A DNA stretch of 64,000 nt, taken from Oscarella lobularis. Its lineage: Eukaryota; Porifera; Homoscleromorpha; Homosclerophorida; Oscarellidae. Both the position numbers and the translations under genes were made by a program. The notes under the pieces were generated by a model that saw only the letters and a list, made by a program, of their open reading frames with translations, had not been told where the DNA came from and did no database searches. Positions 1 to 10,913 of this stretch are shown piece by piece. The DNA is taken from NCBI RefSeq assembly GCF_947507565.1, contig NC_089185.1, forward strand, positions 868,001-932,000. Direction: 5' to 3'. How positions within the stretch are numbered: the stretch's first letter is position 1; each line of letters opens with the position of its first letter.

Positions 1-2404
1 CTGCATCCAACAATACCTCTGCTTCTGCTTCAATCGTCTTATTCTTTTCAAATCCACACAGTTTAGAAGGATCTTTCCACGAATCCCAGATGGACTTGGC
101 GGCATCAATTCTTTCCAAAGCAACGTTTAATTTGCTCAGACGACGTTCAACTGTTGTCAAATGAAGGTGTGCCATAGCTTTGTGGTACACAGAAGCTCGC
201 GAGTCATTGAGGCACTTTTCAAGCAGCTCCTTTGCTGCGCGACTATCTCCTAGCAATGATTTCATACGTCCACATTCAAGGAGAAGATCTGCATCAAATA
301 GTTTGAGTTTTTCCATGTGGTCTAAACATCGAAGAGCGTGGGGATACAAACTGCTGATCATTCCCCAGTTGTTATGTTTAATAAATGTTATCAGAAGTAC
401 ATTGCAAAGAATAGCTACGTGCTCTTTTTTCTCTTTGGAACGCAGCCTTTGATACGCCGTCTTTGCGATCTCTTGGTGCATGACAATAAGTTTCTCACGC
501 TCAAGCTTGACTAGTCGGTAGTCACTAAGCCGGTCAATCGCCAAGAAATAGGAAACTGCCTTGCTTGGACAGTTTGAAAGCTGCTCGCGTCTTTTCTTGG
601 GACTCTGACTTTCGAGAGTTTCCTTGAAATGAAGATACTGAAATAGTTCAGTTGGAACGGAAGAAGAGTCACAAAAAGCAAGGAAGTTAATAACGTCTTT
701 AATTGCTGGTAGAAACCGTTCAAAAACAGCCAAAATACCTTCCTTTGGAGAAATTTGACTACCAGCTAATTCATTCTTCAGCTCCTCTTGATATTCCGCT
801 AAAGCAACAGTTTCTTCCTTTTTCAGAAACGATTTTACAACAGTTACAAAAAGAAGACTGCTGTCAACTTTCTTGGCAATCCATGTTGCTGCTTCTGCTT
901 CTTCGCTGCGATTGCTAGCATCCTGATATTTGTAAGTCAACTGTTCATTTGGAAAACGCTCCTCACTCACTGATTGCTCATCATGATAATCCGTTCGAAT
1001 ATCAAGAAGACTTCTCATCACAATTTCATCCCTCAACTTATTAAGGTAATGAAATTCAAACTTTTTAAAATGCTCTAAATCATCCACCCTGTGCTTAGAC
1101 GTCACCAGTACGTTCAGGGAGGAACTGGCCTCATCGCTAAGCTTTGGTGGAAAGTTGGGAATGGCTGCCAACCTACTACCGTCTTTTAATCCATCAAAAA
1201 TAATAAGAAGTTTGCCGTTGCCTTCTTTTATGTACTCAATGATCCACTGACGACTCATTTCAAGCGCCTCGGGTAAAGTACTTCGCTGCGATCCGTCTTT
1301 TGAGGCTGCTGCTAACCCGCTAAGCCTGGAAAGTGACAAATGCAAGGCTTCCACACTTGATGCATCAATCCAAAGAAGATAATCGTAATTTGCCCAAATT
1401 CTGTCAAGAAGTGACAACACTAGACTGGTTTTACCCACTCCTTTCTCCCCAAAAACGTTCAAAAAGCCGTTGGCATTTAGTTTCCTCTCAACTTCCTGCA
1501 GATCTTCATCCCTGCCAATCAGCTTTTCCACATCTTTCTGTGGCAAAGAGAAATTAGATAAAAGAACGAACAACTTCTTCTCATCTGTGACGTCCATGTC
1601 AAAAAAACCTAGTAAAATTATTACTCCAATTACAGCCAAACTGCTGCTATTTATTTGATCAAGTCTTACGTTCCTGAAGAAAAGTTTCAAAAATTCTGGC
1701 AAAACCAGCGTTCTCAAGATCCTCCAAGCATTGCAGCAAGTACTTTGAATGACCCCATTTAATTAGAGCAGAGCAAAAGTCATTATCTGACAATTCAAAC
1801 GATGCACTAAGGCTCAGCAAATTTTTCAATTTTTTCTTGTCAACTTCAGATGACGGAATTAATGCCTTGATTGAATCAAGGGGCATCTGTCTGAAAGTCC
1901 ACTCCGTTGCTTTTGACTGAGCGAAGAAGCTTCTCGCGAAAGCTCTAGCGTCCAGTTCTTTGTTTTCTGGTGCACTAGAAAGCAGAGAAAGTAACTTCCG
2001 GCAGACTTGAACAGGGCTATTTTTCTTCGCAAGAAATGCCGCCCTCGCCACGTCCATCGGCTTGTTCATCATTCGAATCGCGTTAGCGAGCCGCTTCAGG
2101 GGATCATCACTTTTGGAGATGCAGCGAATGGCACCCGCGCTGAAACGAAGCCTTTCGGCAAAAGACATCCAGTTGCAGTCTTGATCCGCTGACTCCCCAC
2201 TGACTTGAAATGAGGAACGGAGACACTCGGTAATCTTTTCCAGTATAGAATCTGAAGGTGTAGCGACGGAGACGGTAGCAGATTCCGAAGTAGACAACAA
2301 ACGGCGTGAAGCAATACTTCCTGGATCGCCTGGGTGTTTATCGTCTGCAAAAGCTGGATAAGGCTTGCTATTGTACCCTATAGCAGCAACGTACCGTCTG
2401 TCAT
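1..2404 (-). CDS. Death-like / STAND (NB-ARC) NTPase with helical repeats, partial
   Basis: An APAF1/NLR-type signalling ATPase, cut at the left edge so the C-terminus is missing. Model: exon 1 2404-2395 (ATG, 10 nt), intron 2394-2345 (GTACGT...GCAG), exon 2 2344-1670, intron 1669-1609, exon 3 1608 to the edge. Reading frame is kept across both joins. Exon 2 carries a helical segment with Death-domain-like spacing (NWMSFAERL, then DPLKRLANAIRMM). Exon 3 has Walker A GEKGVGKT, Walker B LLIIFDGL, a sensor-like NVLVTSK, and a winged-helix-type LSDYRLVKLEREKLIVMHQ. Leu/Ala-rich helical pairs resembling TPRs follow. By family knowledge, such proteins oligomerise on nucleotide exchange and recruit Death-fold partners. 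The Death assignment is weaker than the STAND one. I infer a role in cell death or innate sensing. NMT lies upstream on the same strand. Confidence 0.72.
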
Positions 2405-2983
2405 TGACTCTCTGGTATTGCGATGAAAGGCAACAGTGCTATTAGAGAGCTGAAGTAGCGAAGCTGTTCGTAGCACCCGACGTGCACACACGCATGCGTA
2501 CACTCTGTTTTCTCGACTTATCGTTGAATTTCTGCGTAGAGCTTTGCGTGGTGACGCTAGTCATAACGTAGACAGAGCCAAAGCAGTGCTAAAACAGCGA
2601 GAAACGGCATCTTTGATGGGCCACACCTAGAGTCTCCAAATGCAAATGAGGGGAGGGCAGTTGACGTCATTATTCGTCGAACTAGAAGCGCATTAATTTA
2701 CTCCAACTGGGAGAAATGAACCGCACGTTTACTCACTGGGTCACGTAACTTGCACATTGAAATCACATGCCCAAAATGTTCACACACGCTTTAGATTTTT
2801 GGGACTAGAAAACGCACTCACAAATAATGTTATTAATTAAATCACAGTGCATGACGGAATATTTCTCTGACGTGATTCCGTTGGAAATCAATTCCTCACC
2901 TATTCCTATTGTAGTACCAAGGCTACCTAGATAGAATAAAAAAAAAGGCTTGCACCTGCTTTTATAAAGATTACTATTAAAAA
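2405..2983. other. Intergenic stretch between the STAND gene and NMT
   Basis: About 580 bases between the start of the STAND gene and the NMT stop codon, both on the minus strand. I see no reading frame with family resemblance and no RNA gene. It should hold the NMT 3' UTR and the STAND promoter. A run of A's lies near 2938-2946. Confidence 0.4.
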
Positions 2984-4904
2984 TCATACTTTATTGGCAT
3001 CCATTGAAGGACAACGCCAGTTGTACAAGTAGTAGTGAAGATTTCCATCGCCTATTCCAAATTTCAACTTCTCAAGAAACGTCTTGTTCTCCATTACGTT
3101 GAGGGCGTTGAAAACGTCAAACTCAGCCTAGAAAAACAACACAATTTATAATACAGAAATACGAAAAAGTGAAACAATGACATTTTTCGCAATAATGAGA
3201 GCGTCTTGTATCAGATCAACCAACGGCGTAATAGTTGATACATTGTAAAACGAGTAGGCAGCCCTTAGATCGTTGTACTCAGGATTGTCCATAACAGTCG
3301 ATGGCAAAGAATAGAAACTGATCATATCCGTTATAGCCTTGGTCTCCTTATTCTAAACCCAGACAAACTATAGAAAAAATTCGAATTCTCGTTGCGCGTG
3401 CACCTCAACAACGTAACAATAGATGATATTTTCTTGGGGAGAAAACCAGTGCCTAACTTCCTCCTATCAATACATCTATCATAGTATGTATGGTCTCTGG
3501 AATTTCCGCACTGTACCTCATGAAATACAGGACACAAATCAAACTTTTGAAGATAGTCATTGAGAAGTTGAGTGATTCTCGGCATGTCCTTGTCCTGAGC
3601 CAATCGCAGGCCCTCCGTTTTCGTTTCCATCGGAAGACGATAGAGACGAATCGTACGCTGCATGGTCATGTGGCGAGACAAGTGGGAAAACTTCACGGCA
3701 ATCAGCTTCTTCGGATTCAAAGAACGATGCCAATACCTAATCAACATCTAATAGATTATAGGAGGAGGAAGGAAAAGGCTGGGAGGAACCTGCAAACTGC
3801 AACAGGCTTAGGCAAGACGACTCCAGCCGTGTAAACAGCCTGGAATATTCCCTCCATGTGAACTCGTCGCGTGATCTCCTTTATGAGAACCGGTGCGACG
3901 CGCTTCGATCGAAGTTTCTTGTGAACGCAGAGAAAATTGATCTCGACCATGACTTGAACACTAAACGTGCCGCCACAGTAAATACACTTCAAAGAAAGAA
4001 CGAGAGGGCAATACTGATCATAGATTTTGATTCGAGCCGGCACGCCGCTAATAAAACCGAGAAGCTTTTTGTTCTTTTTAGCTCGAACGCCGCAATGCCA
4101 GTTCAGCTTCCATCCAGGCGGTTTCAAAGCCCTTATAAATCCGCAAAAAGGATAAATGTACAAGCTATTATTAATTAATAGCAAACGTCTCACCAGAGCA
4201 GAAACTCGCGAGAGTAGTCAAAACGGAACATATTGTCGTCGTCTTCGACGTAGTTCTCCCACAAAAGCATGTACAGCTCATCGAGCTATTATGTTATGAA
4301 ATTGACTCGAATGCTGCTTTCTTCGCGTACTTACAATTTCTCTCTGGTCTAGATCAAGTGTGTCCCACTCAAACGTATCGGGAAGCGTGTACGGATCGGG
4401 TCGGATTTCTTCCTTGTCCGCTTCTATGGCTTCGTTCGCCGTCACCTTTTCCTCTACGCAATCGCTCATTATTTTTAATTTAATTAATTAATTAAAACTG
4501 TTCGGACCGAATTGCGGAACGGGCTGGGTTTTCCAAAATTCGTACGATCTCGATTTGGCTTCGATTTCGGTTCGCGGCGCCGATCTCTTGTGAAAGGGGC
4601 CCAATAGCGTTTGGAGTTGAAGCTTTCGCATGGCAGCCGCCGCTGCCGCCGCAGATCCCGCTCCACCAGCGGCGGCGGCGGCGGCATCCTCGGTCCCGTC
4701 TAATCAGAGCTTTGGCGCCTCCCGGAAGGCGGAAGATCGCGAGCGTTCACCTTCTCGCGACTTCTGCTTCTTTCCCTTTTTCTTTCCTTTCTTTTTCAGC
4801 GAAGAACTCGGCTTTTCGTCGATCGGCGCGTCGTCCGCCGCATCGTCGACGTCGTGCGAGTCTGCTGGTCGTTTGGTTGCGTCGTCCGAAGGCGGTGTGG
4901 CCAT
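2984..4904 (-). CDS. NMT1: Glycylpeptide N-tetradecanoyltransferase
   Basis: Transfers myristate from myristoyl-CoA to N-terminal glycines. Nine exons: 4904-4751, 4699-4508, 4453-4335, 4285-4194, 4131-3790, 3736-3517, 3463-3404, 3352-3182, 3127-2984. They give an apparently complete enzyme: acidic N-terminus, Lys-rich ribosome-targeting stretch ([12 protein letters not shown]), [44 protein letters not shown], the highly conserved [18 protein letters not shown] block, [23 protein letters not shown], and the C-terminal [15 protein letters not shown]. In this family the C-terminal carboxylate is catalytic; here the chain ends a few residues after that block, as expected. An Ala/Gly-rich insert sits in exon 2. 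Several donors are weak (GTTCCT, GTCATT, GTCCGA), yet the frames join cleanly. Its start lies 77 bp from the divergent LDLRAP1-like gene. Confidence 0.95.
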
Positions 4905-4981
4905 ATCAGAACCGGGATACGATATCGAACGCACGTGATAGCGTAGAAACATCCAAACGACGTCCACACAGCGCATCCTCC
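4905..4981. promoter_or_regulatory. Bidirectional promoter, NMT / LDLRAP1-like
   Basis: Seventy-seven bases separate the two divergent start codons, so both 5' UTRs and core promoters must share this stretch or overlap coding DNA. No TATA box is visible. Inferred from gene layout only. Confidence 0.5.
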
Positions 4982-6364
4982 ATGGCAGCGGTCAAGGAAG
5001 CATTAAAATCGGCCGCAAAAGCGGTCAGAGATAGCCCGGCGATGCTTCGTCGAAAACTCAAGGGAAAACGGCACGCAAGTAAATCGGAAAACGAGACAAA
5101 GCCGGATCGATCGAGTGCAAAATATTCGTAGAGCTCGAAGACGATTGGCTGAACTCGAAAGACGCAGTAGTAGCCGGCGTGACGTTCTACGTCAAGGTGA
5201 CTCTTCCCGTCGCCATAGACGATGACGAGCAAGTGTTATTGATACGCCCGCGCGCCCTTCTCCGCTTTTAGTATCTCGGCACGATGACCGTCGAAAAGGC
5301 GGCCGGACACGGATGCACCGACGATGCCGTTCACAGGATTGTTCATCAGGTGGGAGGGCGTTTCTTTTCGGTGTTTTTTTTCGACTTGGTGTTTTCTTTT
5401 GCAGGCGAAGAGTCGCGGTCAGAAATTGCAGAAGATGTCGGTGACCGTGACGGCGAAAAGCATCAAATTGATCGACTTGACGACGCAGGTGAGCGTCGCA
5501 CGCGAGATGAGAAAGGAAACAACCAGACGGTTCCTCCTCTTTAGATGAGAATTGATGAGATGCCAATCTATAAGTAAAGGAAACGAAGTCGAACGATTAG
5601 AAGAAATGCTCTCGTTTCTCTACTAGAATTTCCTATTGTACGGCCGACGATACGTACGAGAAAGTGTTCTGCTTCATTGCGAAGGATCCCGAGACCGGTC
5701 GTCTTCAGTGTCACGCTTTCATGTGCAGCAAGAAATCGAAAGTACGACTTCCTGATCGCGATTGTGCACCGTACAGACGTCTAACAAGGGGGATTCCTTA
5801 GGCTCAAGCGATGTGCCTCACCGTAGCTCAATCATTCAATATCGCATACGAAGCCTGGCAGGTAAAAAATAGATTGTACCATCTTAGATTCATCGATTAA
5901 CGTCTATCTATTCAGGATATCAAGAAGAGACGCGCTCAACAGAAGGCTAACCTCGAACGACTCCAGAAGGAAAACGAGAGTGCTGCAGCCCAGCCAGAAG
6001 CTCCTGCACCTGCTGCCGTTCCAGAGGTTACTCTTACTGATGGTCAGGGTAGACGCTTCTCTAACTTTGTAAGATGAAATGCGTCCCATTTGATTTTTCG
6101 ATCCTTATTCACTGTGTTTAGGATTTTGACGAGGAGGATGCTCATTTTGATGAGGAATTCACCAGGTACTGCTCGTACTGACGTCGTCAAAAAATTTCCC
6201 AAATTTTTTTCCCTAGGCTTGCCGAGGCTCGTTCGAATCCCAATCTTCTTGAAGGGATTGAGAAACACGATCTCGGTGACGATGTCGCGCATTTCTTGAA
6301 AGGAGAATCGTCTCCGTCCGACTTGCAACCCGGAAAATCTCACGAAGACTTGTTAGATCTCTGA
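4982..6364 (+). CDS. LDLRAP1: LDLRAP1/ARH-like PTB-domain endocytic adaptor
   Basis: Adaptor linking NPxY-type receptor tails to clathrin. Ten exons: 4982-5078, 5132-5196, 5272-5349, 5405-5488, 5545-5573, 5627-5741, 5802-5861, 5916-6068, 6122-6165, 6217-6364. The N-terminus (ALKSAAKAVRDSP) resembles ARH. The PTB domain follows: VTFYVKYLGSTMT, KLQKMSVTVTAKSIKLID, ISYCTADDTYEKVFCFIA, LQCHAFMCSKKSKAQAMCLTVA and FNIAYEAW. After a Gln/Lys/Ala-rich linker comes DEEFTRLAEARSNPNLL, which matches the C-terminal block of ARH. The protein ends in DLLDL, a possible clathrin-box-like motif, although in vertebrate ARH the LLDLE box sits centrally. Exon 5 is only 29 nt and is required for the PTB strand preceding ISYCTAD. 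Confidence 0.88.
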
Positions 6365-6495
6365 TTTCGTGCTAGTCGTGAAAGACGAAGGCTGGGTTCT
6401 TTTGTTGTCGTTTTTTCTCTTTTTTTACTGCCTTACGGTTCACATACTTGTGTTTTGCACTCACTACACAGTGGTGTAGAGCGCGCTACTCCGAA

Positions 6496-8000
6496 ATGGC
6501 AAGGTAGACTTTCGGCTCGTTGCGAAGCACGTAGATTGATTGTGTGCAGCGTGGAAAAGCGTAAGAGAACAGTCGAAGAAAGTGATAGCAGCTCCAGCTC
6601 GGAGAGTAGTTCCAGCGGTAGGTACACCTACAAAAGATTCGTCCATCTGCGAGATTGACCTATTTAGAGAGCGAGAAAGAAGTCGAAAAGCGACGGAGAA
6701 AGAAAAAGGATAAGAAAAAGAAAGAGCGAAAGCAAAAGAAACGATGCGGAGCAGGCGAGACTCAGATTTCTTTACCCTACCTGTTTGTTTACGGGCTTCG
6801 CAATAGAGAAGCTTACCAAGAACGATTTCTACAACAAGAGCGCCGAATTTCGACTGTGGCTTGCCGAGAAAGTTAGAACGAGCTGAAAACTGTCGTCTCC
6901 TCCCCGAGTAATCGGCTTTGATCCACAGAAAAAGATTTACTTCGACGAGCTGAGTTCTAAAGAAGCCAAAAAATTATTCAAAAAATTCGTGACGCGGTGG
7001 AACGACGGAAAATTGAACGAAGTAAAAGACTTCCCTTGAAGATCCGCCAAGGAAAAAAACGGTCGTCTCGTTGCGTAGGCATTGTACAAAGGCATCCCAT
7101 CCAGCGAACTGCAAGCATCTTCGAGAACGAGATACAAATGGAAGGTCGGCGGCGAAGATACGTTTAGAGGAGGGAATCTTTCTACTGTGCTCCCTTGATT
7201 TAGTTTGCGTCAAAAGTCGACGAAATTGAAGTGGGCTCCGCTCGGGACAGCGTCACTTCTTGGACTGCTGGTAAGAGTGGACGCGACGCCACTGCGGCTG
7301 AGATGTTCGGCTCGGAAAGCAAGAAACGGCGCACTACTGGACCTAGGATGGAGACTGTCAGTCAAATAGTGAAAGATTGCATACTAGAATTTAGATCTTA
7401 CCGTCGCACCTATATAGCAGTCCGAAACGTCGGCTATTGTAGAACGAGAAGAGCGGATGGAAAGAGATCGCTGGAAGAAGAAGACCAGCGACAAAGACTA
7501 CAGAAAAAGAAAAGAACAAGTACAGAAATCCATTAGTGATGAGGAGATAACTGACGTTATTTGTTTATGAGGTGATCGATGAGCTCTTTCCCAAGGCCGA
7601 AGGTCATCAGGCGCGAGTCGAGAAACGCATGGCCGCTGCGCAAGATCGAAGGGAGAGGGAACAAAGTCCAGACACCTCGGAATCGTTTCTCATGGGAGGG
7701 TACGAAACAAGAGTTCTCTACCCATTCCCCAATTGTACTCCCCTGTTTTGATTTAGAAGTTCATTTGAGACCCAACTGGCCGCAAGAAAACGAGCTCGAG
7801 AAAGAAATCAGTATGAGTAGGGAGATGGCGCGAGACAAGGTAATAATTGACGCTCTCTATTTTACAGGGAAAAACGAATGGAAAGGGCCAACACTAAGAT
7901 CGAAGAATACGCGGCTAAGGAAAAGGCTCGTATGGACGCTCTGTTAGCCATGGCTCAAGCCAACCGAAAAGAAGGCTCGCTATGGCAACAGAAGAATTAA
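6496..8000 (+). CDS. SCI1-like (style cell-cycle inhibitor-like) nuclear K/E/R-rich protein
   Basis: Resembles the eukaryotic family named after plant style cell-cycle inhibitor 1, whose animal members are poorly characterised nuclear proteins. Model of about 11 exons: 6496-6503, 6550-6617, 6668-6754, 6807-6871, 6929-7021, 7079-7144, 7204-7356, 7418-7519, 7572-7699, 7757-7810, 7868-8000. An RS/KE-rich N-terminus (EESDSSSSSESSSS, then KKKDKKKKERKQKK) precedes the family core: KNDFYNKSAEFRLWLAE, YFDELSSKEAKKLFKKFV and RWNDGKLNE. Then come GIPSSEL, SRTRYKWKF, an Arg/Glu-rich helix with DELFPKAEG, and a C-terminal helix ending ARMDALLAMAQANRKEG. The intron 6755-6806 needs a GC-AG boundary. Exon joins 7-8 and 9-10 are the least certain. 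A role in splicing or cell-cycle control would be extrapolation. The stop lies 18 bp from the convergent CCDC83-like stop. Confidence 0.68.
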
Positions 8001-8004
8001 ATAT

Positions 8005-8010
8005 AATAAA
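8005..8010 (+). terminator. AATAAA polyadenylation signal
   Basis: A canonical AATAAA begins five bases after the SCI1-like stop codon, inside the 18-bp gap before the convergent CCDC83-like stop. The two transcripts must therefore overlap at their 3' ends. Confidence 0.5.
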
Positions 8011-8018
8011 TGGGTTGA

Positions 8019-9615
8019 TTAGTAGTTGGGCTCTTTAACGGCGGCTTTTAGCATTTGTACGGTGACTGGCCACCTGGGCGGATTGACATCATCAACCACG
8101 TCGTCCTTAGTAGCGCTATCTTGGCTCGTGATTTGAGGCAACATTGATTGCGGCTGGGCCTGAAGTATCCCTTTGCCTCTTACCATAAGCTCTTTTCGTG
8201 CGGTTGGACTCAGAACCTTTGTCTCGCCACTTTCCCCTTCGTCTGATGTTTCTTCAAAAGGATTGTTTTCCCATTGAGCGTCCTCCTCCTCCTCCTCCTC
8301 TACGTCGGAATCAGAATCAGGAACGTAAGCTTTTCTAAAGACGAACAATGTGGACAAGGCGAAACGTTTCTATTGTGCCTACTCTGCTAGTTCCAATTCT
8401 TCTGCACTGTATTCCATCATCTCTTGAAACATGTCTAGATTGGACTGCTCCAAACGGTCAGTCGCCTCTCTCAGTCTTGTCACGTCTTCGCGGTGCAGCA
8501 CAAGCTAAAGCACCACAAAAATAAAAGCCAAAACGTCAAGTTTCTTGTAAGATATAACATGCAAACTCACCTCCTTGTGAAGAGTCTCGTTATCCACAAT
8601 GTCATTACGAGAATTGGGATCCATGGCCACTATAGCCAACTTTAACAACATACAGAAATTAGACACGCGGTGATTAACCATTCATTGTTAATATTCACCT
8701 CCGCTGCCGTATCCTTTTGACTGCTGATTGACTCCTCTGCGTGCCTGCTTATTTCGTGTCGTGCAATCTTTAGACTCTTCTTCAAGTCTCCTAAAAGAAA
8801 CTCTTTCTACTAAATAGTCCCTATCCTAATCTCTAATCTTACGGCTTGTCTGCTCAACATCCTCTTTCCAGTCGACAAGCATTTGTTCGAGTCTCTCAAT
8901 ATGTCTCTTGTGCGCGTACCGTCCCGCATTCTAATTACGTAATGATTCAAGTTCCAATATATATATATATATACATTTAATTTACCTTGTACTCGAGACG
9001 CTTCGCGACTTCGTCTCGCAACTGGTCCGTTTCAGCCTGAAGCTCCTCGATCTTTTCCTGCATTTCTACGCAAACAAAGTAAGATCAATATTAGCTCTAT
9101 ACCTTCCCCCTCTCTTTCCCTACCCTCAATTTCTCTTTCGGCAATGCGAGCAGCTCGCTGTTTTTCTAGGAAAGCATGCTCGACTTGATCTCTTCCCACC
9201 ACGTCGACTTCTGCCATTTCATTGTCCTTTTCTTTCACTTGCCGAAGGAGCTCCCTTATATGAATCATTTGATCGGCTTTCAGTTTAGCATTCTAGAAAG
9301 AATCAATAGTCGACTGTAGTTCTAGGGAAATACTGTCTTTACCTTTTGTCTCTGTCTTTCGTTTATGGCTCTCATTTCTTCGATTTCTTTGCCGAATTCC
9401 TCACAAGAACGTCGCTTGACGTCGAGTCTATGCGTCAAAGAAGCGTACGGACTCCTGTGCGCGAGCCTAGGACCTTTTTCGTCTTACTGAAAAGCGACGA
9501 CCGCCTCGCCCATCGTCATTTTCGGCTCGACCCATAGCTTTCGTTCAGCGCCTTCGGACGATCCGCCTTTTTTCGACTTTCCCGATCCCTTTGAGCCCTT
9601 CTTCTTTTTTCCCAT
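8019..9615 (-). CDS. CCDC83: CCDC83-like coiled-coil protein
   Basis: Coiled-coil protein of unknown function; vertebrate CCDC83 is enriched in testis. Start ATG at 9615, followed by a basic MGKKKKGSKGSGKSKK leader. The match to CCDC83 is best at KLKADQMIHIRELLRQV, VVGRDQVEHAFLEKQ and ETLHKELVLHREDVTRL, with near gap-free spacing at VVAFQ-LDVKRRSCEEF. Long heptad-rich helices cover most of the chain, split by short introns. The last exon (about 8019-8340) is acidic (SDSDVEEEEEED) and divergent. For the first intron I chose the acceptor giving a 60-bp intron, because it restores alignment to the family; a 33-bp alternative also keeps frame. In this organism a ciliary or sperm role is only a guess. 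Divergent from SNX3/12 with 114 bp between starts. Confidence 0.75.
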
Positions 9616-9729
9616 CACGCGAAAACGGCAAAAGAAGACAATGGCGTACGGGATTGTAAAGTTTTCTATCCGGGGTTCGATTTTTCGCTTCGAGAGTCCG
9701 AAAACGAGTAGGGAACGGGCGATATAGCG
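9616..9729. promoter_or_regulatory. Bidirectional promoter, CCDC83-like / SNX3
   Basis: One hundred and fourteen bases between two divergent start codons. No TATA box was seen. The call rests on layout alone. Confidence 0.45.
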
Positions 9730-10481
9730 ATGGCGGAGGATGACACCACCGAGAAGGGCCGCGAAACGAAGCGCTTAGAGTCGAAAAAGCAAAATCTGTC
9801 GGACGCGTACGCTGTGCCGGCCAATTTTCTCGAAATCGACGTCGTGAGTCCCGAAACGCACGGAATCGGCAAGAAGCGCTACACCGACTACGAAGTCCGC
9901 TTGAAAGTGAGTCGATCGGCATTGCACGTGCGCTATTGGGGTCCCTTTCGGGGAGACGCCCCGTTGCGACTTTTTCTTCCCTCCAGACGAACTTGCCAGT
10001 CTTTAAACTGAAAGACTCGAGCGTCCGACGGCGTTACAGCGACTTCGAGTGGCTCAGAACCGAACTGGAACGAGAGAGCAAGGTAGAAGAGCGAGTCTAG
10101 TGTTTGCCACACCTACGCACGCCTTTCCTTTCCACTCGTCAGATCGTCGTTCCACCTCTTCCTGGAAAGGCTCTAAAGAGGCAATTGCCTTTCCGTGGCG
10201 ACGAAGGTACACTGATATAATGAAAGTAATAATGGCGATGACGTGATTCTTTTTCAAAGGTATTTTTGCTGAAGAATTTCTTGAAGAGAGACGGCAAGGA
10301 TTAGAGCAGTTTATCACCAAGTAGGCACGACGAAACACTAATTATTACTTTGTTCAATTTTTTTCTGTCTGTTAGAGTTGCTGGTCATCCTTTAGCGCAG
10401 AATGAACGCTGTCTGCACATGTTTCTTCAGGAACCGATGATCGACAAGAATTACGTTCCGGGAAAAATCCGAAATACCTAA
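9730..10481 (+). CDS. SNX3: Sorting nexin 3/12 (PX domain)
   Basis: Small PX-only sorting nexin that binds PI3P on early endosomes and works with retromer. Five exons: 9730-9906, 9987-10082, 10143-10206, 10260-10320, 10376-10481. The protein is about 165 residues, the usual length. Diagnostic blocks are LSDAYAVPANFLEIDVVSPET, RYTDYEVRLK, NLPVFKLKDSSVRRRYSDFE, the PI3P-binding PPLPGKALKRQLPFRGDEG segment, RRQGLEQFI, AGHPLAQNERCLHMFLQ and the ending NYVPGKIRNT. Vertebrate SNX3 and SNX12 are co-orthologues of such single-copy genes, so the symbol is approximate. All key PX residues I know of (RRY, Lys/Arg of the PPGK loop) are present. Confidence 0.95.
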
Positions 10482-10913
10482 GAAGAATGGCTGCAGGCTC
10501 TAGACGCCTATTTTGTGCTTATTTACTGTTCTGCCATGCATGACTTCCTTGTGCAATTACCTCATATGATAGACTATAACACGTTGCTTCCCCCTTTTTT
10601 TGTTTTTTGTACTGAATCAATTGTGATGACTGTCGCTGCATAGTTTTGACAGAGGCGCGGTAAACATGTGTGGAAGGATAGACAGCTTGGGTGAACCAAC
10701 TGAGGCAGTATCCTACAAAAATCCTAGTGCTTAGAATCCTGGGTTTTTCTACTCGGCCTACACCTTCTCGTTGCCTGTCACAATTTAATCGTTGTTCTGT
10801 CACTCCTCGCGCGTTGCATGACGCCTACTGACACGTCATGTGTGAAGGCACACTGAGTAGTTTTTGTGCCAATGTTCTTCATTCGTCATTCGCGTCTTCT
10901 CTCTCGCTGAATA
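10482..10913. other. Intergenic, SNX3 to GPCR
   Basis: About 430 bases. Reading frames here have no family resemblance. It presumably contains the SNX3 3' UTR and the GPCR promoter. Nothing else was recognised. Confidence 0.35.

Noticed and set aside
1659-2300. A separate 213-residue protein starting at 2300
   Set aside because: The first codon is TTG. A splice from ATG at 2404 and a second splice at 1670/1608 join it in frame to the NTPase exon.
9450-9510. 33-bp intron in the CCDC83-like gene
   Set aside because: It keeps frame, but a 60-bp alternative restores gap-free alignment to the family and fits the usual intron size.
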